64,000 bases of DNA from Paenibacillus sp. GSMTC-2017 (GTDB lineage Bacteria > Bacillota > Bacilli > Paenibacillales > Paenibacillaceae): positions 215,367 to 279,366 of the forward strand of contig NZ_JAECMT010000006.1 in NCBI RefSeq assembly GCF_016019935.1. The letters run 5' to 3'. The position numbers and the translations under genes were made by a program. Every line of letters starts with the position of its first letter. The first letter of the stretch is position 1. The notes beneath the pieces are model-generated. The model worked only from the letters and a program-made list of their open reading frames with translations. It was not told the origin of the DNA and ran no database searches. Below, piece after piece: positions 18,719-27,456 of this stretch.

Positions 18719-18905
18719 AACCGTGGAAGAGAACAACCACAGTTTCTGGGGGTCCTCTCTCATTGTGTCTACGAGGTTAGCTGACGGATTCGGGTATGAG
18801 AGTACCCTACTCGGAACATTCCAAGATTCACCCCGCACCGATTCATGTATAGATTCGGTGATTGGTTCCCCCGATTTCCCTAATTGGAAATTCGACAATG
18901 AAGCT
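18719..18905 (-). ncRNA. ydaO-type c-di-AMP riboswitch of the USP gene
   Basis: On the minus strand the conserved blocks appear in order: CGGGGGAACCA (about 18873-18863), GGGGTGAATC (18834-18825), AGGG...ACTCTC, CCCGAATCCGTC, then CAGCTAACCTCGT (18783-18771) and AGAGAGG. The expression platform is the stem AACTGTGG/CCACGGTT (18744-18719), followed by only a weak T-run (ATTT). The start codon lies 35 bp further. The class is known to bind c-di-AMP and usually lowers expression. Confidence 0.93.
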
Positions 18906-19113
18906 ATTTTTTATTCATAATACTCGCTTAGTAATTTAATGTAAATATAAGATTTAGCCTAAATATGTTCTTGGTGCAGGCAGCAGCCCCTTAATTTGTG
19001 ATAGTGAGAGATAACGAGAGAAAAGAAGAGTATTCTTTCGATAATGGTCATTGTAAACGCTAATTTCCATGTCAATATACGGAAAATGGAGCAAGAGGGG
19101 CCATTTATCAGCT

Positions 19114-19142
19114 TTGCACTTTACCAATAACAGGAGTAAGAT
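19114..19142 (+). promoter_or_regulatory. Candidate promoter of the kdp riboswitch leader
   Basis: TTGCAC (19114-19119), 17 bp, TAAGAT (19137-19142), about 45 bp before the first aptamer. The open frame seen on the opposite strand here is unsupported. Confidence 0.5.
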
Positions 19143-19185
19143 TCGATTATGAATTGTTGCTTCCGAGTGGAGCAATGGAATTGCG

Positions 19186-19443
19186 TTCTTAATCGCTAAA
19201 TTTCCCTTCGGGGAAAACGGGGGACCCAAACGTTAACTATCCGATCGGTGTGAGAGCCGTACGATAAGAGACATGGGGTGAATCACTTAAGTAGCCTTGC
19301 CATGGATAGGCGACTTAAGCGTAGGGCGACTCTCACTGCCCGAATCCGACAGCTAACCTCGTCAGCGTTATTTGAGAGAGGATGTGACTTGTGATCGTGT
19401 AAGTTAACGACCGCAGGGCGACATACGCCTCTGTGGTTTTTTG
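19186..19443 (+). ncRNA. c-di-AMP (ydaO-type) riboswitch 1 of the kdp operon, with terminator
   Basis: The aptamer shows CGGGGGACCCA (19218-19228), GGGGTGAATC (19275-19284), AGGGCGACTCTC, CCCGAATCCGAC, CAGCTAACCTCGT (19350-19362) and GAGAGAGGA. It has its own terminator, ACCGCAGGGCG/CGCCTCTGTGGT plus six T (19409-19443). No gene lies between it and the second riboswitch, so it acts in series. Confidence 0.95.
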
Positions 19444-19469
19444 TTGTCTAAATTTCAATTTTCACATGT

Positions 19470-19723
19470 AAGACGCTGAGTTTCTGATATCAGAAAGCGG
19501 GGGAACCAACGGATTTCAATCATGAGAGAGTTCATGATTCGAAGTCCCGGGGTGAATCCGGACCTTGCTAGGTCCGGTAGGGCGACTCTCACGCCCGAAT
19601 CCGACAGCTAACCTCGTAAGCGTACTCGAGAGAGGCAAATTGCTGCTCATTAGCATTAACGAAGTTTATTTCGTAATGCCTAAGAAGCCGTGAGGAACCC
19701 CTCCTCCACAGGCTTCTTTTTTT
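19470..19723 (+). ncRNA. c-di-AMP (ydaO-type) riboswitch 2 of the kdp operon, with terminator
   Basis: The second aptamer shows GCGGGGGAACCA (19497-19508), GGGGTGAATC (19549-19558), AGGGCGACTCTC, CCCGAATCCGAC, CAGCTAACCTCGT (19605-19617) and GAGAGAGG. The terminator is AAGAAGCC/GGCTTCTT followed by T7 (19682-19723). The first operon gene starts 39 bp later. High c-di-AMP should stop transcription of the potassium pump genes. Confidence 0.96.
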
Positions 19724-19761
19724 GTGCCCATTTGCTTCTATACACAAAGGAGGCTGCTGAA

Positions 19762-20187
19762 ATGAGCGACACTAGGTTGACGCTTGTTTATGCACCGAAC
19801 GAGAATGCTCGTCAATTTTTGAGATTACTAATGTCCAAAGGGATCCCAGTTGCCGCGGTTGTAAACAGTGGTCGGCAGAAGAGGGTTCTGGAAGGGTTCG
19901 GAATTAATAGCTTTGTACGACTCGATACAAAAAGTGCTGATTGCCCGCTGAAGAAGGGCTACATCGAAGATGTTTATTTGTTCGATGACTCTACACCGCT
20001 AACATGCAGGTATCTTCGATTATTCCGTCCGCTGGTTACTGGCCGAATTATAGTGGTTATGCAAGACGGAGGTATACCGGCATTGTATCGGTATCTTGGA
20101 GCAGATCGATTGTTTCATACAACGGCTCATCCGGCAGAGCTGGTCGTAGCAGAAGAAGAGATGATGAAGGAGGAAGCGGGATGCTAG
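19762..20187 (+). CDS. Unknown Rossmann-like protein, first gene of the kdp operon
   Basis: This 141-residue soluble protein begins at ATG 19762 after a strong AAAGGAGG; the longer upstream frame runs through the riboswitch terminator and is not coding. Visible pattern: strand LTLVYAPNENARQFL, strand GIPVAAVVNSG, YIEDVYLFDDSTPLTCRYL, GRIIVVMQDGGIPALYRYLGADRLFH. It is a clear paralogue of the product of 7633-8082. I know no function for this family. Its place between two c-di-AMP riboswitches and kdpF, with a 7-bp overlap to the next small gene, argues for a role in Kdp assembly, regulation or signal sensing. Confidence 0.85.
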   Translation: MSDTRLTLVYAPNENARQFLRLLMSKGIPVAAVVNSGRQKRVLEGFGINSFVRLDTKSADCPLKKGYIEDVYLFDDSTPLTCRYLRLFRPLVTGRIIVVMQDGGIPALYRYLGADRLFHTTAHPAELVVAEEEMMKEEAGC

Positions 20188-20291
20188 ATATTGCGATGAT
20201 GGTTTTATTATTCGTATTAGTTCTCTCGATGTGGGGACTTGCGGCTTGGTCCGCAAAAGAAACAAAAAATGATGGGGGAAAAGAACAATGA
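20181..20291 (+). CDS. 36-residue single-span membrane peptide in the kdp operon
   Basis: ATG 20181 follows AAGGAGGAAGCGGG and overlaps the end of the preceding gene by 7 bp; the TGA overlaps the kdpF start (ATGATG). The peptide has one hydrophobic helix (about residues 3-24, IAMMVLLFVLVLSMWGLAAW) and a short charged tail, KETKNDGGKEQ. It differs from kdpF, which follows intact. It looks like a further small subunit or regulator of the KdpFABC complex. I do not recognise a named family. Confidence 0.75.
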   Translation: MLDIAMMVLLFVLVLSMWGLAAWSAKETKNDGGKEQ

Positions 20292-20365
20292 TGCTCTTGT
20301 TTTCCCTTATTGCAGCTATAGTTTTGTACTTATTGTATGTACTTGTGAACCCCGAACAATTTTGA
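20288..20365 (+). CDS. kdpF: Potassium-transporting ATPase small subunit KdpF
   Basis: The 25-codon frame MMLLFSLIAAIVLYLLYVLV, ending NPEQF, is a typical KdpF: one membrane helix and the conserved C-terminal LxxPExF-like end. It follows GGGGG at good distance, overlaps the previous stop, and ends 12 bp before kdpA. In KdpFABC it stabilises the complex. Confidence 0.92.
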   Translation: MMLLFSLIAAIVLYLLYVLVNPEQF

Positions 20366-20377
20366 CGAAACGAGGGA

Positions 20378-22060
20378 ATGGAATTGACCATGATAGGGAT
20401 TGTTTCGATTGCCGTCTTATTATTGATTGCGGCACTGCTGGCGAAGCCAGTAGGTTTATATATTGCAAAAGCATTTGATTACTCGCCAACGGGTGTAGAT
20501 AAAGCTTTCGGTTGGATAGAAAAGCCGCTTCTTTGGCTTAGTGGAATAAAGAATAACGATCAGAACTGGAAGCAATACGTTTTGTCGTTAATAGGCGTTA
20601 ACGTTTTTATGATTATTATCGTGTATGCCATTTTCCGCTTACAGCATCTTTTGCCTTTAAATCCGAGTGGCATTTTGGCAATGGAGCCTACGCTCGCTTT
20701 TAATACGGCGATCAGTTTTATGGCAAATACAAACTTACAACATTATAGCGGTGAAAGTGGATTATCTTACCTCTCACAAATGATTGCTATTGTTTTCTTA
20801 ATGTTCACGGCACCTGCTACGACGTTTGCAGCTGCAATTGCAATTATTCGCGGTCTAGCGGGTAAGCCATTAGGAAACTTCTTTATCGATCTAGTACGTG
20901 CAAATACGCGTGTTCTGCTACCTATAGCGTTTGTAACTGCGTTGATCTTTATTGCGCAAGGTGTTCCGCAGACGCTTGAGCCTACAGTTGTAGCAACTAC
21001 ACTTGAGGGTGCGGAGCAATCGATTGCCCGCGGACCAGTAGCTTCATTTTTATCTATAAAAGAACTAGGCAATAACGGTGGCGGCTTCTTCGGTGTAAAC
21101 TCTGCCCATCCGTTTGAGAATCCAAACGTATTATCCAATATGCTTCAAATGTTGCTCATGCTGCTTGTAACGACATCACTTCCGTTTGTTTACGGTAAAA
21201 TGGTCGGCAATAAAAAGCAAGGAAACGTATTGTTCGCGGCAATGGGCATTATGTTCGTTATTATGCTGACATTCTCTTTATTATCTGAAAATGCAGGTAA
21301 CCCTGTTTTAAATGCACTTGGTATGGACTCCTCACAAGGTAGTATGGAAGGGAAGGAAGCAAGGTTTGGTGTCGCTCAATCCTCCGTATATTCGATTGTA
21401 ACGACAGCTGCAGAGACGGGTGCAGTCAATACGATGCACGATACGTTAACGCCAATCGGAGGTATGCTTACCTTAACGAATATGATGCTGAACACCATTT
21501 ACGGGGGGATTGGCGCAGGTTTCATCAATGTGTTGATGTATGCCATTATTGCGGTATTCCTAGCGGGGTTAATGGTTGGACGTACGCCAGAGTTTCTTGG
21601 GAAGAAGATCGAGAGCAGAGAGATGAAGCTAATTGCAATAACACTGCTGGTTCACCCAATTCTTATCTTGGTGCCTACAGCTATCGCAGTCACTCTTTAT
21701 CCGGAAACGATATCAAACGGTGGTTTCCATGGACTAACTCAAGTGATGTATGAATTTACATCATCTGCTGCAAATAATGGCTCAGGCTTTGAAGGTCTTG
21801 GTGACAACACGCCGTTTTGGAATATTTCGACGGGAATAGTCATGTTCTTGGGTCGTTACTTTAGCCTTGTGACGCTGCTAGCCGTAGCTGGTTCATTGCT
21901 TGCTAAGAAGGCAGTTCCAGAATCTAGCGGAACATTCCGTACAGATAATTGGCTGTTTGCCACATTGTTCATTGGAACGGCAGTAATCGTTGGGGCATTA
22001 ACGTTTTTCCCAGCGCTTGTGTTAGGTCCAATTGCTGAACAGCTTACCTTGAAGCCTTAA
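20378..22060 (+). CDS. kdpA: Potassium-transporting ATPase subunit KdpA
   Basis: This is a 560-residue membrane protein of the SKT superfamily with ten predicted helices, full family length. Conserved selectivity-filter regions are visible: [55 protein letters not shown] and [14 protein letters not shown], each with the expected Gly-rich P-loop. It selects K+ and passes it towards KdpB. ATG 20378 has a weak purine-rich RBS (ACGAGGGA), and the gene is 12 bp after kdpF. KdpB follows after 22 bp. Confidence 0.98.
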   Translation: MELTMIGIVSIAVLLLIAALLAKPVGLYIAKAFDYSPTGVDKAFGWIEKPLLWLSGIKNNDQNWKQYVLSLIGVNVFMIIIVYAIFRLQHLLPLNPSGILAMEPTLAFNTAISFMANTNLQHYSGESGLSYLSQMIAIVFLMFTAPATTFAAAIAIIRGLAGKPLGNFFIDLVRANTRVLLPIAFVTALIFIAQGVPQTLEPTVVATTLEGAEQSIARGPVASFLSIKELGNNGGGFFGVNSAHPFENPNVLSNMLQMLLMLLVTTSLPFVYGKMVGNKKQGNVLFAAMGIMFVIMLTFSLLSENAGNPVLNALGMDSSQGSMEGKEARFGVAQSSVYSIVTTAAETGAVNTMHDTLTPIGGMLTLTNMMLNTIYGGIGAGFINVLMYAIIAVFLAGLMVGRTPEFLGKKIESREMKLIAITLLVHPILILVPTAIAVTLYPETISNGGFHGLTQVMYEFTSSAANNGSGFEGLGDNTPFWNISTGIVMFLGRYFSLVTLLAVAGSLLAKKAVPESSGTFRTDNWLFATLFIGTAVIVGALTFFPALVLGPIAEQLTLKP

Positions 22061-22082
22061 TGAAAGAGAGGAACGTTCATTT

Positions 22083-24113
22083 ATGAGTAAAAATAAATCT
22101 TCAATCACGGGAGCGATAGCACGTAAGGCGATGAAGGATGCCTTCGTCAAGCTTGATCCCCGCGTTATGATAAAAAATCCGATTATGTTCGTTGTAGAGA
22201 TTGGCTTTCTAGTAACGCTATTGCTTGTTTTTGTCCCAGATATATTTGGTGCTTCACTTGTTACGACATGGTTTAATATAGCAGTTTCACTCATTCTCCT
22301 CTTGACGATATTATTCGCAAACTTTGCAGAAGCGCTTGCTGAGGGACGCGGCAAGGCACAAGCTGATTCTCTCAAAAGTGCTAAAAAAGAAATGTCTGCA
22401 AGAAAGCTTGTTCAAAATAGAATCGAAACGGTCGCTTCCCACACGCTTCGCAAGGGAGATATTGTCCTTGTGCAGCAAGGCGAGCTTATCCCTGGTGACG
22501 GAGAAGTAATCGAAGGATTAGCATCTGTAGATGAGTCGGCTATTACAGGTGAATCTGCCCCAGTTATTAAGGAAGCAGGCGGTGACTTTAACTCCGTTAC
22601 TGGTGGCACTAGAGTCGTCAGCGACCAAATTAAAGTTCGTATTACAAGTGATCCAGGCGATTCGTTCTTGGATCGTATGATCACTCTTGTTGAAGGGGCG
22701 AAGCGCGGCAAAACGCCGAATGAAATCGCCTTGAATACGGTGCTTACCAGCTTGACGCTAATCTTCTTGATCGTTGTTGTGACGCTTCCCTTTTTTGGCA
22801 ACTACTTAGGAATTGCACTTGAAGTGCCAGTACTTATTGCACTACTTGTCTGCTTAATTCCGACAACGATCGGCGGACTATTGTCTGCGATCGGTATTGC
22901 AGGTATGGACCGTGTTACACAGTTTAATGTTATTGCGATGTCGGGTAAAGCGGTAGAAGCTGCGGGCGACATTAATACGATTATTTTGGACAAAACAGGA
23001 ACAATTACGTACGGTAACCGCATGGCTAGTGAATTTATACCAGTTGAAGGTGTGGAAAAGAAAGAGCTTGCTCGCTGGGCTGGTATCAGCTCCTCGAAGG
23101 ATGAAACACCAGAAGGTCGTTCCGTTATCGAGCTTAATAAGAAGTTCAGCATAGAATGGGATGCTCTAATTACTGATGGCGCTGAAGTCGTTGATTTCAA
23201 AGCAGAGACGCGTATGAGCGGATTGAATTTGAAGGATGGCCGCAAAGTGCGTAAAGGTGCTGTTGACGCGGTTCGCCAATGGGTGGAATCACAAGGAGGC
23301 AAAGTCCCTGCTAGCTTGAAGACGAACGGGGATGCAGTAGCTATACAAGGCGGTACGCCGCTAGCAGTAGCTGTCGATGGACTCGTGTACGGTATTATTT
23401 ATTTCAAGGATACAGTGAAGCCAGGTATGCGTGAAAGATTCCAGCAGATGCGCGAGATGGGAATTAAAACAGTTATGTGTACAGGCGATAATCCGCTTAC
23501 TGCAGCTACCATTGCTAGAGAAGCAGGCGTAGATGAGTTTATTGCAGAGAGCACACCTGAAGACAAAATAGCTGTTATTCGTAAGGAGCAAGCTGAAGGC
23601 AAATTAGTTGCGATGACAGGCGATGGAACAAATGATGCTCCGGCACTTGCTCAAGCAGATGTAGGTATCGCGATGAATAGTGGTACAACAGCCGCTAAGG
23701 AAGCAGCTAATATGGTGGATCTAGACTCTGATCCTTCAAAAATTATCGAGGTTGTCTCGATAGGTAAGCAGCTTCTTATGACACGTGGTGCACTAACAAC
23801 GTTTAGTATTGCAAACGATATTGCTAAATATTTTGCCATTATTCCTGCGATGTTTATGGTAGCCATTCCGGAGATGAACGGGCTTAATATTATGAAACTA
23901 GGTTCGCCAGAATCTGCAATATTATCGGCATTAATATTTAATGCTGTTATTATACCTTTGCTTATTCCACTTGCTATGAAGGGTGTTGCTTACAAGCCGA
24001 TGTCATCGTCTCGATTGCTCAGTCGTAACCTATTTATTTATGGATTTGGCGGCGTGCTTGTACCATTCGCAGGCATTAAAGCAATCGATATGATTGTACA
24101 TCTGTGGGTGTAA
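22083..24113 (+). CDS. kdpB: Potassium-transporting ATPase ATP-binding subunit KdpB
   Basis: This is a 676-residue P-type ATPase. Motifs in order: TGES in the actuator domain (about residue 157), the phosphorylation site [11 protein letters not shown] (Asp near 303), the KdpB-type [11 protein letters not shown] nucleotide-binding loop, [10 protein letters not shown] and the hinge [18 protein letters not shown]. It hydrolyses ATP to drive K+ uptake through KdpA. A good RBS (GAGAGG) precedes ATG 22083. All catalytic residues look intact. Confidence 0.98.
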   Translation: MSKNKSSITGAIARKAMKDAFVKLDPRVMIKNPIMFVVEIGFLVTLLLVFVPDIFGASLVTTWFNIAVSLILLLTILFANFAEALAEGRGKAQADSLKSAKKEMSARKLVQNRIETVASHTLRKGDIVLVQQGELIPGDGEVIEGLASVDESAITGESAPVIKEAGGDFNSVTGGTRVVSDQIKVRITSDPGDSFLDRMITLVEGAKRGKTPNEIALNTVLTSLTLIFLIVVVTLPFFGNYLGIALEVPVLIALLVCLIPTTIGGLLSAIGIAGMDRVTQFNVIAMSGKAVEAAGDINTIILDKTGTITYGNRMASEFIPVEGVEKKELARWAGISSSKDETPEGRSVIELNKKFSIEWDALITDGAEVVDFKAETRMSGLNLKDGRKVRKGAVDAVRQWVESQGGKVPASLKTNGDAVAIQGGTPLAVAVDGLVYGIIYFKDTVKPGMRERFQQMREMGIKTVMCTGDNPLTAATIAREAGVDEFIAESTPEDKIAVIRKEQAEGKLVAMTGDGTNDAPALAQADVGIAMNSGTTAAKEAANMVDLDSDPSKIIEVVSIGKQLLMTRGALTTFSIANDIAKYFAIIPAMFMVAIPEMNGLNIMKLGSPESAILSALIFNAVIIPLLIPLAMKGVAYKPMSSSRLLSRNLFIYGFGGVLVPFAGIKAIDMIVHLWV

Positions 24114-24145
24114 CTAAGACGACAGATAGGAGAGGAAGCTAGACT

Positions 24146-24730
24146 ATGAATAAAGCAGGCAATCATACAATTTCTATTATTATCCGGACCAGCTTTGTAC
24201 TCATGCTGCTCTGCGGAGTTTTATACAATTTGGCTGTTACAGGAATTGCACAAGTCATCATGCCTAATAAAGCGGACGGAAGCTTAGTATACAACGAGGA
24301 TGGAGGGGTGATTGGTTCAAAATTGATTGGACAATCATTTGCTGATCCGAAGTTGTTCCATGGACGTGTGTCCAGCATTGATTATGATGCGGATGGATCT
24401 GGTACGCCAAACTATGCACCTTCCAATCCTGATTTGCTGACACGTACACAGGAGTCGATAGAGGCATGGAAAACTAACAATCCTAAAGTCCCTGTTGATC
24501 AATTGCCAATTGATTTAATTACAAACTCGGGTTCGGGTCTGGACCCACATATTAGTGTGAAGGCAGCGTTGGCTCAAGTTCCGAGAATAAGCGAGCTTAG
24601 CGGAATGTCCGAAGAGGAGCTTGAGACGCTAGTAGAAGAACATACAGAGGGACGTTTACTAGGTTTGTTTGGTGAACCGACTGTAAATGTTCTGCTACTT
24701 AATAAAGATTTGAAAGATATTGCTTCATAA
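24146..24730 (+). CDS. kdpC: Potassium-transporting ATPase subunit KdpC
   Basis: This is a 194-residue protein with one N-terminal membrane helix (about 13-35) and an extracytoplasmic domain. Conserved KdpC segments are [20 protein letters not shown], the region SNPDLL, the motif [18 protein letters not shown], and near the C-terminus [16 protein letters not shown]. It stabilises ATP binding to KdpB. AGGAGAGGAAG precedes ATG 24146, 32 bp after kdpB. A weak hairpin follows the gene. Confidence 0.97.
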   Translation: MNKAGNHTISIIIRTSFVLMLLCGVLYNLAVTGIAQVIMPNKADGSLVYNEDGGVIGSKLIGQSFADPKLFHGRVSSIDYDADGSGTPNYAPSNPDLLTRTQESIEAWKTNNPKVPVDQLPIDLITNSGSGLDPHISVKAALAQVPRISELSGMSEEELETLVEEHTEGRLLGLFGEPTVNVLLLNKDLKDIAS

Positions 24731-24747
24731 AAAAATAGAGAAAAAAC

Positions 24748-24780
24748 GCCCTGACGTTAGCCTTTGCTGATCGTCGGGGC
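24748..24780 (+). terminator. Weak hairpin between kdpC and the KdpD-like gene
   Basis: GCCCTGACG / CGTCGGGGC forms a 9-bp stem with a 15-nt loop, followed by ATTGTTG and not a full T-run. It may attenuate read-through into the last gene of the operon. Confidence 0.5.
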
Positions 24781-24828
24781 ATTGTTGCATCTTGATCATA
24801 CAAACCCATGAGGGAAGGAGGAAGTGTA

Positions 24829-27156
24829 GTGAATGAATATCGGCGTAAGACACCAGAGGAGCTACTCCGTTCCATTCACGATCTTCATCGTGGAAGGCTT
24901 AATATTTTTATCGGTTCAGTGAGTGGATCGGGGAAAACTTATCATATGCTGCGTGAAGGACATACGCTAGGGCGAAGTGGAGTTGATGTCGTTTATTGTG
25001 CTGTGTCAACTCTACGTAGACCGGATACAGTGCAGTTGCTAGATGGATTGGAGCGCATAGCCAGCATAAAGTGGAATGGTCATGGTGGGGAGAAAAAGGA
25101 TCTTAATATTGAAGCAATTGTGGAGAGAAATCCCGAAGTCGTGTTAACCGATGGATTGGCTCACCGAAATCAACCAGGGTCAGCACGGGCGACGCGACTA
25201 GAAGATATTCGCTATTTGCAGTCACTTGGTATAAGCGTAATGGTCACGGTCAATGTCTATGAGCTGGAGGGTGTACGTGAACTTGCTAAGAAGCGGGTTG
25301 GTCTTGAAGCAGCAGAGACTGTACCGGACGATGTATTAGAACAAGCAGACGAAGTGAGATTGATCGATGTCTCACCAGAAACGATGTTGAAGCGGATGTC
25401 GGATGGTAGCTTAGGCGAAGGGATAAATAAAGCTCTCTTCCGAAGAGGTAACCTCGCTGTCCTTCGAGAAATTGCGCTTCGATTAATGGCTGAGGGCGTT
25501 AATGAAACGCTCGAGAAACATCGGGAAGAAGAAGGTCTTGAGGGGCCGTCTGGTGTAGCTGAGCGCATATTGGTCTCAACACAATACCATTGGAACGGAT
25601 CCATTTATGTGCGTAGAGGACAACAAATTGCGAAGCGTCTGAACGGTGAATTGTCTGTTGTTGCGTTCGTTAAGCCGGGTATGAAGCTAATGGCCGAAGC
25701 CGAAGCATTTCGATCTTCAATGAAGAAGCTTTGCAAGAAAATTGATGCACCGTTCAACGAACTTCCTTTTCTTACGCGTCGTAAGTTGCCGAAGCAGCTT
25801 CTTCAGCATGCTCGGGAAATACAGGCGACACGTATCGTGCTCGGACATTCTAAACAAACGACATGGCAAGATATGTTGCGGGGTTCGGTCATTCATGGAC
25901 TGCTTTGGAAGATAAGAGGGGTTGACCTCTTTATTGTGGCAGATCGGGCGGAGCTAGACGGTGAACGAATTCTTCCCGCAAAGACCATTGATGTTGAAGA
26001 CCGAAGCGATCATTACCGTAGATTAAACGCTGCCCAGATCGAAGAGAAAACACAGTCGATCAGAAGAGGGAAGTTCAAAGTTTTTATTGGTGCTGCTCCC
26101 GGTGTGGGTAAAACGTATGCGATGCTGCGTGAAGGCAATTCTCTGCTTCAAGAAGGCGTCAATGTCATGATCGGCTTATTAGAAACACATGGACGTTTGG
26201 AGACCAAAGAGCAAGTTGGAAAACTTAGCAACGTACCGCTTAAAGTCGTCAGTTATCGAGGAACAACTTTGCAAGAGATGGATAAAGACGAAATTATTCG
26301 TCTTCACCCGGAGGTTGTGCTTGTTGACGAGCTTGCTCATACGAATGTACCTGGTTCGGATAACAAGAAGCGGTATGAGGATGTACTCGAGCTTCTTCAA
26401 GCTGGTATTTCCGTTATTTCGACGATGAATGTACAACATTTGGAGAGCTTGAATGATGCAGTAGAAGGAGTTACGGGGGTGCGCGTTAGAGAAACGGTGC
26501 CTGATAGTATTTTTCGATATGCAGATGAGGTGGAGTTAATTGATGTAGCGCCAACGGCGTTACGGCAACGGCTGCGTGAAGGCAAAGTGTATGCGATGGA
26601 TAAGGTGGAGCAGTCGCTCAATCATTTTTTCAAAGTAGGCAATTTGATTGCGCTTAGAGAACTCGCACTTCGGGAAATTGCGGATGATGTTGATGAACGG
26701 CTGGAAGCGTGGGAACGAACAGGTTCCTTGCGCGGGCCTTGGAGAAGAAAGGAGTCTATTTGTGTCTTCGTGTCACTGAGTGACCATGCAGAAAGACTGA
26801 TTAGGCGGGGATTCCGTATTGCCCATCGGCTGAAGGCTACATGGCATACCGTCTATATTGAGCCGTTTGGTAAGCTGGAATGTGAGTACGATGCAGACAG
26901 GATAGAAGCGATTCGATCTTTGACGGAGCGGCTTGGCGGCGTCTTTGTTAAACATGAGGCAGGGCAAAGATGTGAAATAGGCAGGGAAGTTGTCGGGATT
27001 GCAAGTAAACTAGGCTGCTCACAGCTTGTGCTCGGACAAACAAACCAGCCATGGTGGAAACGCTGGCTGAGCGGATCGACGATGAATGTAGTTGTTAATG
27101 AAGCAAGAGCGATGGATGTGTTGGTTGTGGCGCAGAAGCGGGTTGTAGTGAAGTAG
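24829..27156 (+). CDS. Double KdpD-N/USP fusion protein lacking membrane and kinase domains
   Basis: This 775-residue soluble protein holds two complete KdpD sensor modules in tandem: KdpD ATP-binding domain (about 20-225), USP domain (about 245-375), second KdpD domain (about 412-620), second USP domain (about 640-772). Neither the four-helix membrane part nor the histidine kinase of KdpD is present. Module 2 has canonical Walker A GAAPGVGKT (421-429) and Walker B VVLVDELAHTNVPGS (Asp500/Glu501), and TMNVQHLES. Module 1 keeps Walker A GSVSGSGKT (29-37), but its Walker B reads VVLTDGLAHRNQPGS, with Gly109 in place of the catalytic Glu, and NVYEL in place of NVQHL. GTG 24829 follows AAGGAGG at 7 nt; the ATG at 24808 would overlap that RBS. 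It sits 98 bp after kdpC. It may sense c-di-AMP and ATP and act on the pump or on a remote kinase; that is inference. Confidence 0.92.
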   Translation: MNEYRRKTPEELLRSIHDLHRGRLNIFIGSVSGSGKTYHMLREGHTLGRSGVDVVYCAVSTLRRPDTVQLLDGLERIASIKWNGHGGEKKDLNIEAIVERNPEVVLTDGLAHRNQPGSARATRLEDIRYLQSLGISVMVTVNVYELEGVRELAKKRVGLEAAETVPDDVLEQADEVRLIDVSPETMLKRMSDGSLGEGINKALFRRGNLAVLREIALRLMAEGVNETLEKHREEEGLEGPSGVAERILVSTQYHWNGSIYVRRGQQIAKRLNGELSVVAFVKPGMKLMAEAEAFRSSMKKLCKKIDAPFNELPFLTRRKLPKQLLQHAREIQATRIVLGHSKQTTWQDMLRGSVIHGLLWKIRGVDLFIVADRAELDGERILPAKTIDVEDRSDHYRRLNAAQIEEKTQSIRRGKFKVFIGAAPGVGKTYAMLREGNSLLQEGVNVMIGLLETHGRLETKEQVGKLSNVPLKVVSYRGTTLQEMDKDEIIRLHPEVVLVDELAHTNVPGSDNKKRYEDVLELLQAGISVISTMNVQHLESLNDAVEGVTGVRVRETVPDSIFRYADEVELIDVAPTALRQRLREGKVYAMDKVEQSLNHFFKVGNLIALRELALREIADDVDERLEAWERTGSLRGPWRRKESICVFVSLSDHAERLIRRGFRIAHRLKATWHTVYIEPFGKLECEYDADRIEAIRSLTERLGGVFVKHEAGQRCEIGREVVGIASKLGCSQLVLGQTNQPWWKRWLSGSTMNVVVNEARAMDVLVVAQKRVVVK

Positions 27157-27456
27157 CAGCTCCAACCATCCATTGCGGATGGCATTGGTAGGATGGTTGT
27201 CTTGGTGATGAGTGGGAAAAGAAGTTTCGGGTGAAACTTCTCTTGTAGCTTTAAATGCATCAACACTGTTGGGGAAATCAAAGTTTAGAAAGTTAAATAA
27301 TAGAAGAATAGATTTATTTGTATGATTAATTCCATATTTTTGATGAGACATCCACAAAATTATATATTTAACTTATACTATAAAGGTAGTTAATGGTAGG
27401 GTACTCTCTAGACATATCATCTGACATACAAAATATATTAACAAGGAGTCAACTAG

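Noticed and set aside
18954..19229. Open frame of 91 codons on the minus strand
   Set aside because: It runs over the start of the first kdp riboswitch and has no coding character or RBS.
20767..21138. Antisense open frames inside kdpA, kdpB and the KdpD-like gene
   Set aside because: They are shadows of strongly conserved coding sequence.
27019..27357. Minus-strand open frames at the end of the KdpD-like gene
   Set aside because: They overlap conserved USP coding sequence and lack RBS and domain patterns.
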